From the NCBI GenBank assembly GCA_035295165.1, contig DATGJN010000026.1, positions 1 to 64,000 of the forward strand: DNA of 64,000 nucleotides. Reading direction: 5' to 3'. The translations under genes and the position numbers were made by a program. How positions within the stretch are numbered: the stretch's first letter is position 1; every line of letters starts with the position of its first letter. The stretch is from a bacterium (lineage in GTDB: Bacteria; Sysuimicrobiota; Sysuimicrobiia; Sysuimicrobiales; Segetimicrobiaceae). This document shows, one piece after another, positions 1 to 8,912 of the stretch. The notes below the pieces were generated by a model that ran no database searches, had not been told where the DNA came from, and worked only from the letters and a program-made list of their open reading frames with translations.

Positions 1-211
1 GGAGCGGGTGGTGCAGGGGGTGCGGGAGGAAGGCCAGGAGGCATGCCGGGAAGCCCCGGAACACCCGGCCAACCCGGGATCTCCGGGCAGCCGGGCCTCT
101 TGTGGAGCGGCCGAGTCAGCGGGTGCGGAATTGGCGGATCGGGCGATATCTTCCGAGCATGGAAGCCCTGACACACGCACGTTCCGGCGTGGCGATCCGG
201 GCGGCGTCGAA

Positions 212-916
212 CTAGTCTAGCGGGTCGTCGGGTACTGGGGGAATGGCCGGTGCGGATCCCTCGTCGCGCGGGTGACTGGGGTGATGCGTCGGCATCACTG
301 CGGCGGTATCGAGGCGCAATCCAGAGATCGTGAATCCTGCCGCGGCGAGTTGTTCCGCGACGGCGAGCGACGTCGAAGCCGCTCGTATGCGAGCCCGATG
401 CTCGAAGCGGTCCAGCCGAACGTTCAACGTAAAGGGCGACAGGGTGGTGCGCAGCGCGATGAGCGCCTTCGAGAGCCGGTGGAGATCCGTCAGGTCGCCC
501 GGAAGCGCGACGGTCATCGTAATGCCCAAGATGTCGGTACCACCCCGGCGGATCAGGCTCCCGATCACATCGCGGCTCGTCACAAGCCCAACGAGCGTTT
601 GCCCGTCCACCACCGGCAACGCCCGAAGGTCGTGCCAGTAGATGGTGCGGGCGGCTTCCTCGATCGGCGCCTCGGCACTGATCACCACCGGGTTCTTCGT
701 CATCACGGTAGCGATCGCGACGTCCGCCGGACTACCCGCGCAGGACGAAGGCACGCGCATCAGGTCTCCCCAGGTCGCGACGCCGACGAGGTGGTCGCCG
801 GCCACAACGCACACGCGTCCCGTGCGCGCGGCCCGCATGGACTCTGCCGCCGCACTCACGGTCGCGTCCGCTCCGATCGTGAGCGGGTCCGTGATCATGC
901 ACTCCTGAACGAGCAT
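212..916 (-). CDS. Two-CBS-domain protein
   Basis: A 234-residue soluble protein with two CBS domains, roughly residues 5-55 and 70-125, each opening with the usual 'M-x-x-x-P' pattern (MITDPLTI, MTKNPVVI) and carrying the turn before 'DVIG' at the end of the second. CBS pairs bind adenine nucleotides and usually act as sensory modules. The last ~100 residues, including ILGITMTVALPGD, look like a separate alpha/beta regulatory domain that I cannot name. The reading frame is open far upstream, but I start at the ATG preceded by a GGGGGAG ribosome site, which leaves a divergent intergenic region facing the LysE-family gene. Family is clear; the physiological partner is unknown. Confidence 0.85.
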   Translation of the reverse strand: MLVQECMITDPLTIGADATVSAAAESMRAARTGRVCVVAGDHLVGVATWGDLMRVPSSCAGSPADVAIATVMTKNPVVISAEAPIEEAARTIYWHDLRALPVVDGQTLVGLVTSRDVIGSLIRRGGTDILGITMTVALPGDLTDLHRLSKALIALRTTLSPFTLNVRLDRFEHRARIRAASTSLAVAEQLAAAGFTISGLRLDTAAVMPTHHPSHPRDEGSAPAIPPVPDDPLD

Positions 917-1184
917 CGCTCCCCCCAATCGCGTGTCATTAACGTAGGCGGAACGGCCCCGTGAGGCAATCGGGTCGTGGCCCGATTCTCCGGTTGCGGA
1001 TTCTCGGCCGATGTACCTGAGCAACATCGTCAACATTCGACCGTGGGGCAGGTGCCGGATGGAACCGGGCGGGTCCGTGCGCGGTAGGGTTTTTGCTGGG
1101 GCGTCGGCGAAGTTGCCGACACGGGACGCTTGCCGCGGATCAGCCCGCCGAGAACACGCAGGGCAGGCTCTTGGGGAGGGTGGA

Positions 1185-1820
1185 ATGCCGGGGTATCCGG
1201 CGATCGGGCTGTTTCTTCTCGCGGCGCTTGTGCTGCTGCTCATCCCGGGTCCAGCCGTCCTCAACATCGTGGCCTGCAGCGCGACCCACGGCCGGCGCGC
1301 GGGGCTGGTCTGCGTGTTGGGTACCCACGCGGCGACCCTCATCCACGTAACGGCGGCGGCCGCCGGGCTCTCGGCGCTCCTCGTGTCGTCGGCGCTCGCA
1401 CTGAGCACCCTGAAGTATGTTGGAGCGGCGTACCTGATCTACCTGGGCGCCCAGGCGCTGCTGACGAAGGACGGAGACGAACAGGCGCCGATGCCCGCGC
1501 CCAAGCGTTCGGGTGAACTGTTCGCCCAAGGCTTCTGGGTCAATCTACTGAACCCGAAGACTGCACTCTTCTTCTTCGCGTTCCTGCCGCAGTTCCTCGA
1601 TCCGGCCAGGGGATCCCCCGCGATCCAGATCTTCATTTTCGGCGCGCTGTTTGTGACGCTGGGATCCTGCACGGACGGCGCCTACGCTCTGCTCGCCGGC
1701 TCGGTGGGACACTGGATCAGAGGCGACGGTCGGTTCCGGCGCGTGCGGCGCGTGGTCACGGGCGGCATCTATATCGGCCTCGGCTTGACGGCCGCGTTTG
1801 CGTCTCCCGAGAAGAAGTAG
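1185..1820 (+). CDS. LysE/RhtB-family amino-acid exporter
   Basis: A 211-residue inner-membrane protein with about six hydrophobic segments and the family signatures IPGPAVLNIVACSATHG near residue 20 and NLLNPKTALFFFAFLPQF near residue 125. LysE/RhtB proteins export amino acids or homoserine-like compounds using the proton gradient. The start is the ATG behind GGGGAGGG; the family signature follows at the normal distance, so the long upstream open frame is not coding. It diverges from the CBS-domain gene. The actual substrate cannot be read from sequence. Confidence 0.9.
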   Translation: MPGYPAIGLFLLAALVLLLIPGPAVLNIVACSATHGRRAGLVCVLGTHAATLIHVTAAAAGLSALLVSSALALSTLKYVGAAYLIYLGAQALLTKDGDEQAPMPAPKRSGELFAQGFWVNLLNPKTALFFFAFLPQFLDPARGSPAIQIFIFGALFVTLGSCTDGAYALLAGSVGHWIRGDGRFRRVRRVVTGGIYIGLGLTAAFASPEKK

Positions 1821-2075
1821 CCACCGATCCACGCGCGGGGCCGACACATCCGTCGCGTGCCCCGAGGCTCGGGACTACGGTGAGCGGGACGTTGCTCGAA
1901 CCCGGCGGCGCCCGAAGCGGGCGTCGGGAGTGCGCGCCCGCGCGGGTTGCGAACACCGCGAGAGTGATCCAGAGCGCCAGCCGCTCCTGACGGAAGAACG
2001 TTGATGCGTGGTCACGGATTGCTCACGGCCGGTGGGTCCGGTCCCCGGGGACCCGCGGCCGGGTCGGTGCGAGCG

Positions 2076-2855
2076 CTATTGGCCTAGCTGATCGAGCCGA
2101 CTCATGTCCTCAGCAGTGATCTCGAAGTCGAAGACCCGCGCGTTCTCGTCGATGTGCTCCGGCCGCTGGGACTTGGGAAGGGCTGTGGTGTGCTTCTGCA
2201 GCGCCCATCGGATGAGAATCTGCGCGGGCGATCGCTCGTAGGCCTGCGATATCGCCAGGAGCCGTCGATCGCGCAGTTGCCGTCCCTTCGTGAGCGGACT
2301 GTACGCCTGAACGGCGATGCCGTGCTCGCGGCAGAAGTCCGCGAGCGCCCGGTCGAAGCCGAATGGGGAGAACTTGATCTGGTTCACGGTGGGCGGGATC
2401 TTCGCCGTGCGCAGGATCTCGCTGAGTTGATCGATGGAATGGTTGCTGACGCCGATGGCCCGGCACCTGCCGTCGCGGCACAGTTCTTCCATCGCCTTCC
2501 AGGTTCGCGTGACCATGCCCGGCGCGGGCCAGTGCACGAGATAGAGATCGACGTACTCGAGGCCGAGCGTCGCGAGGCTCCCCGCGAACGCATCGCTCGC
2601 GTGGGGTTGATCCCCGGTCCACAGTTTGGTCGTTACCCACACGTCCTCTCTGGAAACGCCGCTGTTGCGAACGCCTTCCCCGACGCCCTTCTCGTTGTGA
2701 TAAACTTTCGCGGTGTCGATGTGGCGGTACCCCGCCCGCAAGGCGTACGCGACCGCGTCCGCGGCCGGCTTCCCATCTTCGATCTGCCACGTTCCGAGCC
2801 CCAGCACCGGCATCGCGGTGCCGTTGTTCAGCGTTACGCGGGACTGCAGGTTCAT
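2076..2855 (-). CDS. Aldo/keto reductase (AKR5-like)
   Basis: A 259-residue cytosolic NADPH-dependent reductase of the aldo/keto reductase superfamily. The catalytic tetrad is visible: Asp and Tyr in HIDTAKVYHNE, Lys in VWVTTKLW and His in LYLVHWPAPG. The cofactor-binding segment AIGVSNHSIDQL and the C-terminal LPKSQRPEHIDEN loop are intact, and the length is normal for AKR5 members (2,5-diketo-gluconate or methylglyoxal reductases). The start is the ATG of MNLQSRV behind AGGGAG; the 44 codons upstream do not resemble the family. A GGGTCC/GGACCC hairpin at 2034-2054 lies just past the stop and may help termination. The substrate is not determined. Confidence 0.9.
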   Translation of the reverse strand: MNLQSRVTLNNGTAMPVLGLGTWQIEDGKPAADAVAYALRAGYRHIDTAKVYHNEKGVGEGVRNSGVSREDVWVTTKLWTGDQPHASDAFAGSLATLGLEYVDLYLVHWPAPGMVTRTWKAMEELCRDGRCRAIGVSNHSIDQLSEILRTAKIPPTVNQIKFSPFGFDRALADFCREHGIAVQAYSPLTKGRQLRDRRLLAISQAYERSPAQILIRWALQKHTTALPKSQRPEHIDENARVFDFEITAEDMSRLDQLGQ

Positions 2856-3090
2856 CACGCGTCTCCCTGTCTGCGGCGTCTTTCCAGCGTTCTGGTCGCC
2901 CCGAGGATCTTCCTGTGCGGCGCCCGGGCGACGCCCGCGCTGTCGCGGCCCGTCTGAGAGGCGGCGGCATCTTCGCAACATCTGCATGCTGCATTCACTG
3001 AGTCTTCACTGGGTCTTCACGGGTGACGCTTACGATGGCAGTAGAGGCGGGGAACGAATCCTTCCCGCTCGGGAAGCGAGGAGATCAGCG

Positions 3091-3639
3091 ATGCGACAAC
3101 TGACCGCGGTCGTCACTGTGGTCCTGATCACATGCCTGGGGCTCGCCAGCGTCGGCAGCGCCCAAGCGCAGCAACCGTTGCAGATCCAGGGCACGCTTCA
3201 GGCGGCGAACTGCCAAGCCCAGGAGATCACCGTGAACACGTCCGGCGGCGCCTCGACGTTTCCGGTCACCAACCAAACCGCGATCTACGTGAACGGCACG
3301 TTGACGCCGGTATGTTCGCTCCAAGCGTTCGTCGGAGCCCCCGTGACGGTGTACCTCGTGCCGAGCAACAGCCAGTTCGTCCTGGGTCGGCTGGACGTTA
3401 GCGTGCCGCAGGCCGCATCCCAGCCGGCGCCCTCGAGCGTGGCGGCGCCGTCCAGTTCCTCGACCGCGGTGGGCATCGCGCTCGGCGCGCTGTTCCTCGG
3501 CGGGCTCGCATACGTACTCCTGCACAACGCGAACAACCAACCGGCGCCGGCCTACGACTACAATCGCGGCGGCGACCACCGCTCCGATCAACGGAACCGG
3601 TGCCAAGATCCGAACAGCGGGAACCAGTGGTGCCGGTGA
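3091..3639 (+). CDS. Secreted or membrane-attached hypothetical protein
   Basis: A 182-residue protein I do not recognise. It starts with a clear signal peptide (MRQLTAVVTVVLITCLGLAS, probable cleavage after SAQAQ), continues with a ~75-residue beta-rich domain containing two cysteines, then a Pro/Ala/Ser-rich linker, one hydrophobic segment (VGIALGALFLGGLAYVLL) and a short polar tail with two further cysteines. This suggests an exported domain held to the membrane by a C-terminal helix. The ATG follows AGCGAGGAG. The 235 bp upstream separate it from the divergent aldo/keto reductase; a strong hairpin follows the stop. Confidence 0.6.
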   Translation: MRQLTAVVTVVLITCLGLASVGSAQAQQPLQIQGTLQAANCQAQEITVNTSGGASTFPVTNQTAIYVNGTLTPVCSLQAFVGAPVTVYLVPSNSQFVLGRLDVSVPQAASQPAPSSVAAPSSSSTAVGIALGALFLGGLAYVLLHNANNQPAPAYDYNRGGDHRSDQRNRCQDPNSGNQWCR

Positions 3640-3661
3640 CCGACGGCACGACGCGATGAAC

Positions 3662-3701
3662 GCGGGAGCCGCGGGGCGCGCCACCGCTCCGCGGCTCCCG
3701 C
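3662..3701 (+). terminator. Strong hairpin after the secreted protein gene
   Basis: A perfect 13-bp G+C stem (left arm 3662-3674, right arm 3689-3701) with a 14-nt loop lies 23 bp after the stop at 3639 and before the convergent gene ending at 3733. There is no T-run, so it is terminator-like and could work on both strands, but the call rests on structure only. Confidence 0.5.
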
Positions 3702-3732
3702 TGTAGCGGATCGCCGCCGGGTCCTGTGAGTG

Positions 3733-4248
3733 TTACGGAGGGCGCCGCGGGCCCAACTCCGCGGCCGAGCGCAGCGCCCGGACCATCTCCGCCAATCCCT
3801 GCTGCGCGTCGTCCGGGATGTTGCCCGCGAACGGCAGGAGGATGCCCTGGAACACCTCGTGGGCGTTCAGCCGGACCTGGTCCGGGGCGACCGGCTCGAT
3901 CGAGAACGTCAGCGTGCGTTGCAGGTTGTGGGAGAGCATCCATCCGCCCCAGCTCAACTCTTCGTCGGGCTTCACGCTGAGCACCGTCTCTTCGATCACG
4001 ACCGTTTGGCCACCGCTGTGCAGCGTGAGCTCGAGTTGCGCTCCCTCTTTGAGCTCGCCTTTCGCCGGCGAGATGTATGGGTTCCACACCGCGTAGCCGG
4101 GCAGGTCCGCGAGGAGGCCCCATACCTTCTCCGGGGAGGCGTTGATCACCACATCGGACTGCGCTTCGCGGTGCGTGCTGAGGTTGGGCAGGTTGAACAC
4201 CTGGGCCAGGACCAGGAGGGTCGCGGCGATCCCGGTATAGAGTTTCAC
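3733..4248 (-). CDS. SRPBCC (START-fold) family protein, membrane-anchored
   Basis: A ~171-residue protein with an N-terminal hydrophobic segment (IAATLLVLAQVFNL), which could be a signal anchor, followed by a polyketide-cyclase/dehydrase-type SRPBCC domain. Family features are VVINASPEKVWGLLADLPGY, WNPYISPAKGEL, the beta strands around SWGGWML and the C-terminal helix with GLAEMVRALRSA. Such domains bind hydrophobic ligands. I start at GTG 4248 because GGAG lies 8 nt upstream; an ATG seven codons further up (4269) has no ribosome site. It diverges from the pyrophosphatase gene across ~170 bp. Confidence 0.75.
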   Translation of the reverse strand: MKLYTGIAATLLVLAQVFNLPNLSTHREAQSDVVINASPEKVWGLLADLPGYAVWNPYISPAKGELKEGAQLELTLHSGGQTVVIEETVLSVKPDEELSWGGWMLSHNLQRTLTFSIEPVAPDQVRLNAHEVFQGILLPFAGNIPDDAQQGLAEMVRALRSAAELGPRRPP

Positions 4249-4420
4249 CTCGCGTGCTCCGGGCCGCATCGGCGCAGGCCGCGATCTGCCGTCTTCATGG
4301 CTCCACTATAGCATCCTCGCCCAGACGCCGTCCGCTCCCGGCCGCGGAGGGTTCCAGGAGCCTGCGCCCGCGGGGCGGAACCGTACTCACCAGCCTCCGT
4401 TCCAGGGGTCGAGGTGCGCC

Positions 4421-4951
4421 ATGGCATGGTCGGATGTGCCGATCGGTGACCGGGCTCCCGAGATCGTCAACACGGTCATCGAGATCCCGAAGGGGTCGAG
4501 CAATAAGTACGAGTACGATGAGACGCTGGACATCATACGGCTCGACCGCGTGCTGTTCTCGTCGGTGTACTATCCGACGGACTACGGGTTCATTCCCGAA
4601 ACGCGCTCCCCCGACGGCGACCATTTGGACGTCATGGTGCTGATCTCGCAGCCTACGTTTCCGGGATGTGTCCTCGAGGTCGCACCCGTGGGCATCCTGG
4701 ACATGCGCGATGAGGCGGGTCGCGATTGGAAAGTCATCGGAGTCGCGGTGGGGGACATGCGCGTGGCGTCGATTCGCGCGATCGACCACGTGAACGACCA
4801 CACGCGGCGCGAGATCGAGCATTTCTTCGAGACCTACAAGAACCTTGAGGGGAAGTCGGTGGCGGTGACGGGATGGCTCGGCCGGGACGAGGCCTACCGC
4901 GTGGTGTCCGAGGCGCGCGAGCGTTTCCGCACCGGGGATCAGCGCCGCTAG
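4421..4951 (+). CDS. ppa: Inorganic pyrophosphatase, family I
   Basis: A 176-residue cytosolic enzyme that hydrolyses pyrophosphate to phosphate, pulling biosynthetic reactions forward. Family I motifs are all present: EIPKGSSNKYEYD (residues 21-33), YYPTDYGFIPET (50-61), the metal-binding signature DGDHLDV (65-71), a later acidic cluster at DMRDEAGRDWK, and the C-terminal KNLEGKSVAVTGW. Length matches the bacterial hexameric enzyme. The ATG at 4421 follows GAGGTGCGCC. It stands alone, with convergent ABC permease genes 23 bp downstream. Confidence 0.96.
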   Translation: MAWSDVPIGDRAPEIVNTVIEIPKGSSNKYEYDETLDIIRLDRVLFSSVYYPTDYGFIPETRSPDGDHLDVMVLISQPTFPGCVLEVAPVGILDMRDEAGRDWKVIGVAVGDMRVASIRAIDHVNDHTRREIEHFFETYKNLEGKSVAVTGWLGRDEAYRVVSEARERFRTGDQRR

Positions 4952-4974
4952 CCCGGCCTGCAGGTGCTCGCTGG

Positions 4975-5877
4975 CTACCCGTTGAGGCCGACGTTGGCCT
5001 TGGGGTCCAGAAAGTTTGCCACGGCCTCGCCGAACAGATTGAACGCCAGCACCGCGAGCATGATCACAAGCCCCGGCAGCACCGATTCCCACGGCGCCAT
5101 CATCAGCGACTGCCGGCCTTCGTTGATGATCGCGCCCCACGTCGGCGTGGGAGGCCGGACGCCGAGCCCGAGGTAATCGAGTCCCGCCTCGATCAGGATC
5201 GCGACGGGGATCGAAAACGTCCCGTAGACCGTCAGCACTTGGAAGAGGTTGGGCAGGATGTGACGCAGCATCACGCGGCCCAGTCCGGCGCCGCTCGCCC
5301 GCGCCGCCGAGACGAACTCCATCTCCCGAAGCGATAGCGTGGACGCATGCGTGAGTCTGGCGAATCGGGGCACGTAGGCGATCCCCACGGCAAGCATAAC
5401 GTTCTGTACGCCTTGGCCGAAGAACGCCAGGATCAGGATCGCGAGCAGGATGAACGGAAACGCCAGCGCCACGTCGATGCAGCGCATGATTGCCTGTTCC
5501 CCCCGCCGCCCGCTGATCCCGGCCAGCATACCGAGCAACGTACCGCCGGCGGCGCCGATCGCGACCGCGAGCACGCCCACCAGGAGCGAGAGGCGCGTCC
5601 CGTAGATGACGCGCGATAGAATGTCACGGCCGAACAGGTCCGTGCCGAACGGGTGCTGCCACGTTGGCGCGCGAAAGGACGCCGACGCCGAGATGATCGA
5701 CGGGCCGTAGGGCGCAAGCAACGGTGCAAAGACCGCGACGATGACGAGGAGCCCGATGAACACAAGCGACAGCAACGCGGGGATGTTGCGCCGGAGTGCC
5801 CGCCCGAAGCCGCGCCACCGGGAGCGCACCGCGGGGGCGGTAGGCGTGGATGCGATCGACCGCAACGCGTGTGCCAC
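4975..5877 (-). CDS. ABC transporter permease, DppC/OppC type
   Basis: A 300-residue inner-membrane permease of the dipeptide/oligopeptide/nickel importer family. It has the N-terminal OppC-type helix, a periplasmic HPFGTDLFGRDILSRVIYG segment and the cytoplasmic EAA loop around EFVSAARASGAGLGRVMLRHILPN, which contacts the ATPase. The C-terminal GLGVRPPTPTWG and NLFGEAVANFLDPK are typical. It follows the DppB-type gene by 9 bp, so the two form the usual heterodimer. No ATPase or binding-protein gene is adjacent, which is odd for this family. Confidence 0.92.
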   Translation of the reverse strand: MAHALRSIASTPTAPAVRSRWRGFGRALRRNIPALLSLVFIGLLVIVAVFAPLLAPYGPSIISASASFRAPTWQHPFGTDLFGRDILSRVIYGTRLSLLVGVLAVAIGAAGGTLLGMLAGISGRRGEQAIMRCIDVALAFPFILLAILILAFFGQGVQNVMLAVGIAYVPRFARLTHASTLSLREMEFVSAARASGAGLGRVMLRHILPNLFQVLTVYGTFSIPVAILIEAGLDYLGLGVRPPTPTWGAIINEGRQSLMMAPWESVLPGLVIMLAVLAFNLFGEAVANFLDPKANVGLNG

Positions 5878-5886
5878 GGCGCGCGG

Positions 5887-6846
5887 CTACCGGTACTGGA
5901 TACGCGGGTCCACGACCGCGTAGCACAGGTCGGTGACGAGGTTCATGACCACGAACGAAACGGCGAGGACGATCACGCAGGCTTGAACCTGCACGTAGTC
6001 CCGGCCCGTGACGGAATTCACGAGCAAGCTCCCGATCCCGGGCCGCGCGAACACGGTCTCGATCACGACCGTGCCGCCGACGAGCTCGCCGACCGCGATC
6101 CCGAGGATGCTGAGCACGGGGAGCAGCGCGTTCCGGAGCGCGTGCCGGAACACTACGGCGCTTCGCGCAAGCCCCTTGGCGCGCGCCGTCCGGACGTAGT
6201 CGTCCCGCAGGACCGACAGGAGGGTGGTCCGTGTGATTCGCGTCAGGTAGGCGAGGAGGCCGGCGGACAGCGCGAGCGCCGGGAGGATCGCGTGCAGGAT
6301 GATCGAGCCGGGTTCAGCAAACGAGCCCGCGCCGATCGACGGCAACCACCCGAGTCTGCCTGAGAAAACAATGAGCAGCACGATGCCCACGAGGAAGTTG
6401 GGCGCGGAAACCAGGAGCAGGGACAGGAAGAGCGACAGGCGGTCCACCGGCGTCTCACTCCGCACGGCGGCCGTCACGCCGAGCGGGATGCCGATTCCAA
6501 CCGCGATCGCCAACGCCGCCACGCCCAGGACGATCGTGTAGGGCAGCAGGCTGAGAATCTGCCATGCGGCGGGCGCGCCGGTGAGAAACGAGGTACCAAA
6601 GTCGCCAGCGGCGACGTTCCGGAGGTAGTGAGCGTACTGAATGAGGAGGGGTTGATCAAGCCCCCACATGTGTCGAAGCGCGGTCTCCCGATCGCTCGTC
6701 GCGAACGGACCGAGGAGCACCGCCGCGGGATCGCCCGGGAGCAGGTGAATGACCAGAAACACGCTGGTCACCACCCCCCAGATTAGCGGGATGATGAGCA
6801 GAACCCGGCGGACAAGGTACGGACGCATCGAGATGAATGTGAACAT
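5887..6846 (-). CDS. ABC transporter permease, DppB/OppB type
   Basis: A 319-residue permease with about six transmembrane helices, partner of the DppC-type protein downstream. Diagnostic segments are VFLVIHLLPGDPAAVLLG near the N-terminus, the EAA-type loop YVRTARAKGLARSAVVFRHA, GTVVIETVFARPGIG and the final DLCYAVVDPRIQYR. An internal ATG six codons in (6828) would also give a normal N-terminus; neither start has a strong ribosome site. The gene lies ~100 bp downstream of the DUF3048 gene, possibly in the same transcription unit. Confidence 0.92.
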   Translation of the reverse strand: MFTFISMRPYLVRRVLLIIPLIWGVVTSVFLVIHLLPGDPAAVLLGPFATSDRETALRHMWGLDQPLLIQYAHYLRNVAAGDFGTSFLTGAPAAWQILSLLPYTIVLGVAALAIAVGIGIPLGVTAAVRSETPVDRLSLFLSLLLVSAPNFLVGIVLLIVFSGRLGWLPSIGAGSFAEPGSIILHAILPALALSAGLLAYLTRITRTTLLSVLRDDYVRTARAKGLARSAVVFRHALRNALLPVLSILGIAVGELVGGTVVIETVFARPGIGSLLVNSVTGRDYVQVQACVIVLAVSFVVMNLVTDLCYAVVDPRIQYR

Positions 6847-6948
6847 TCGATGGGCGCGGGCGTTCCGGGAATCCGCGCGCCGTCCGTGAGATTCGACGTC
6901 CCTGGCCTGCGCGTCCTTCTGCTGGCTCCGCGAGGTCCCGGCGCGCCG

Positions 6949-7992
6949 TTAGGGAGAGAAGACCGGGTTGACTTCGGGCGGAACGACTTCGACCCACTCG
7001 GGACCGCGATCGAAGGCGATCTCGTTCCCGGCTTGGTCGAAGAAACGCAGGCGGTCGATGCGGGATGCTTTCCGCCACGTGCCCGTGACCGCGACGCCGT
7101 CCTCGACGACCCACGCCTGTCCCGAGCCCAGGTCGGAGAACGTCCACGTGTCCTCGCCGATCACCGTACGCCCGTGGGTGCGCGGTACGACCGCGATCGC
7201 AATCGACTTGGCGGTCAGGGCCTGTCCGGTCCCCGCGTCGGTGTCCTCGGTGCCCCCGAGCTGCCGGACGTAGTCGTTGCTCGCCGGCCGATAGATCCAC
7301 GAGACCGCGTACTCGGGAAACGAAAACGCGATCGATACGCTCTGATTGGCGGGGCGCTGGGCCGGCGGCGCATCGTCCTTCCAGTGCGGCGCGCCCACCG
7401 TGACGTCTTCGTCCCATCCCGGTTGGGTGACGGCCCGCAGGGCGTCGGTGGAGGTGAACACCGTGTGCTCGAACGCAACATGCGGCGCGAAGATCCGGTG
7501 AAATGCGTCACCGAACCGGAACTCGTTCAGGTCCTTCACCCGCAGCTGCTCGATCAGAGCGAGCGCATCGGCGTTGCCGCCCACGTGCGCCAGCGCGGCG
7601 TCCAGCTCGAGGGTGTAGTTCAGGAACTGTGTGCGCGCGGATCGGACGGGGCCGATGCGGGCCGCGTCATGCTCGGCGAAGATCGCAAGGTAGCGCGTGA
7701 TCCCGCCTTCGGTGATGGCTTCATAGACGCGCGACGCCGCCGAAAGGCCCCATTGCGGCCTCGCTTCCGGAAAGTTGTCGATCATAATCGCGATCGGCCG
7801 GCGGGCCGCCAGCGCACCGGAGACCGGCTCGCCGTCGATCGGATCGGGCACAAACCGTTGCGTGGGCGGTTGCGCTGGCAGGCGTGGTGCGGGCGCGGGT
7901 CGGTGCGCCGGTGCGGTCCACAGGAACGCCCAGACGATCACAAGCGTCAGCCCCGCGAGACCCCACGTTGTACGGTTGACACGGATGCGCAT
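6949..7992 (-). CDS. DUF3048 domain-containing protein, exported
   Basis: A ~347-residue protein with an N-terminal hydrophobic segment (WGLAGLTLVIVWAFLW) and a Pro-rich linker, then the N-terminal DUF3048 domain marked by RPIAIMIDNFPEARPQWGL, YEAITEGGITRYLAIF and GPVRSARTQFLNY, and the C-terminal half-domain from about residue 215 (FSFPEYAVSWIYRPASNDYVR). The family, related to Bacillus YerB, is extracytoplasmic with no settled biochemical role. The start is the ATG of MRIRVN directly ahead of the hydrophobic stretch; no good Shine-Dalgarno is visible. An upstream ATG at 8034 adds 14 residues. It diverges from the next secreted protein gene. Confidence 0.82.
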   Translation of the reverse strand: MRIRVNRTTWGLAGLTLVIVWAFLWTAPAHRPAPAPRLPAQPPTQRFVPDPIDGEPVSGALAARRPIAIMIDNFPEARPQWGLSAASRVYEAITEGGITRYLAIFAEHDAARIGPVRSARTQFLNYTLELDAALAHVGGNADALALIEQLRVKDLNEFRFGDAFHRIFAPHVAFEHTVFTSTDALRAVTQPGWDEDVTVGAPHWKDDAPPAQRPANQSVSIAFSFPEYAVSWIYRPASNDYVRQLGGTEDTDAGTGQALTAKSIAIAVVPRTHGRTVIGEDTWTFSDLGSGQAWVVEDGVAVTGTWRKASRIDRLRFFDQAGNEIAFDRGPEWVEVVPPEVNPVFSP

Positions 7993-8232
7993 AGTGGACC
8001 AGCCCAGTCTACTGAGCGGTGCTCCCATTGGCAAGGCGAACGCGTGTCCAGTGCCGTGTCCCGATCGCCGCGGCGTGTTTCGGGCCGGCGTCCCGACGCG
8101 GTCGTGATATTACCCAATCGCCCTGATCCCGGTGCGTTCGTTACCTGGGGCATCGATGAGGGAAGAGGAGAGATAATCTGGTTCTCCGTATCTTGCAACC
8201 GCGGCGCACGCTGCGGATCGTGGGAGGCGACG

Positions 8233-8844
8233 ATGCGACGTTCGAATTTGCGGGGATGTGTCGCGGTGTTCTCATCCGTATTGGTGTTGACGGGAACACC
8301 GGAGATGCTTCGAGCCCAGCAGGCCCCGGACGCCACGGTGATCCGCCTCTACGCGCCGTTTGCTCCCGGGGCGGTTCGGCCTGGCGTGGAGGTCAGCGGT
8401 CGCGTGACCGGTGAGTGCTTCGCCGCCTCGCTGGCCGATCAGTCGCGAGCTGACGCCTGGCGCTGCATGAGCGCGAACCGGATCCTCGATCCATGCTTCC
8501 AAGGGTTCGAAGGAAGCAAAATCATGCTGGCCTGTCCGGAAAATCCCTGGTCGCCGCGGGTGACTTTGTTGGTGCCGAGTAAGGTGCCACCGCGCGCCCA
8601 GGCCAATAGACCGGGCATTGGACAAGGGCTCCCATGGGCCCTGGAGTTGACCAACGGGACCCGCTGCGTGTTTCTGACCGGGGCCACGTCCGCGGTCGCC
8701 GGCATGCGAGTCAACTACGGGTGTGTCGGCGGCCCGAGCGTCGTGGGCGAGCTGGATCGCACGCTGCCGCAGTGGCGCGCTTTTGTGGATCCAGGCAAGG
8801 GCGTGACCGTCCAGATGCAGGGACTTGCGGTCGTGTGGTACTAG
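8233..8844 (+). CDS. Secreted hypothetical protein with six cysteines
   Basis: A 203-residue exported protein with signal peptide (VAVFSSVLVLTGTPEML, probable cleavage near LRAQQA) and a compact domain holding VSGRVTGECFAASLADQS, WRCMSANRILDPCFQ, LACPENPWSPRVTLL and CVFLTGATSAVAG. The cysteine pattern after export suggests disulfides. I recognise the layout as a conserved family of unknown function in soil bacteria but cannot assign a role. The ATG follows GGGAGGCGACG. Codons far upstream in this frame lie opposite the DUF3048 gene and are not part of it. A perfect hairpin follows the stop. Confidence 0.65.
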   Translation: MRRSNLRGCVAVFSSVLVLTGTPEMLRAQQAPDATVIRLYAPFAPGAVRPGVEVSGRVTGECFAASLADQSRADAWRCMSANRILDPCFQGFEGSKIMLACPENPWSPRVTLLVPSKVPPRAQANRPGIGQGLPWALELTNGTRCVFLTGATSAVAGMRVNYGCVGGPSVVGELDRTLPQWRAFVDPGKGVTVQMQGLAVVWY

Positions 8845-8857
8845 CTGACTTAAAGGC

Positions 8858-8886
8858 GGGGCCGGAAGCCATCGGCTTCCGGCCCC
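8858..8886 (+). terminator. Perfect hairpin terminator-like element
   Basis: A 13-bp perfect stem (8858-8870 with 8874-8886) and a 3-nt loop lies 14 bp after the stop at 8844 and 27 bp before the convergent SelW-like gene ends. It can fold on both transcripts and probably separates the two genes. No strong T-run follows on either strand. Confidence 0.6.
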
Positions 8887-8912
8887 CCAACGGCGGATCG
8901 ATTGGTCGTCGG

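Noticed and set aside
1-211. A 70-codon plus-strand frame at the window's left edge
   Set aside because: Gly/Glu/Ala-rich composition, no motif, and possibly cut by the window edge; nothing to support a gene.
1011-1184. A riboswitch or leader RNA before the first LysE-family gene
   Set aside because: A small GTCGGC/GCCGAC hairpin is present, but I cannot match the region to any known lysine, guanidine or other aptamer.
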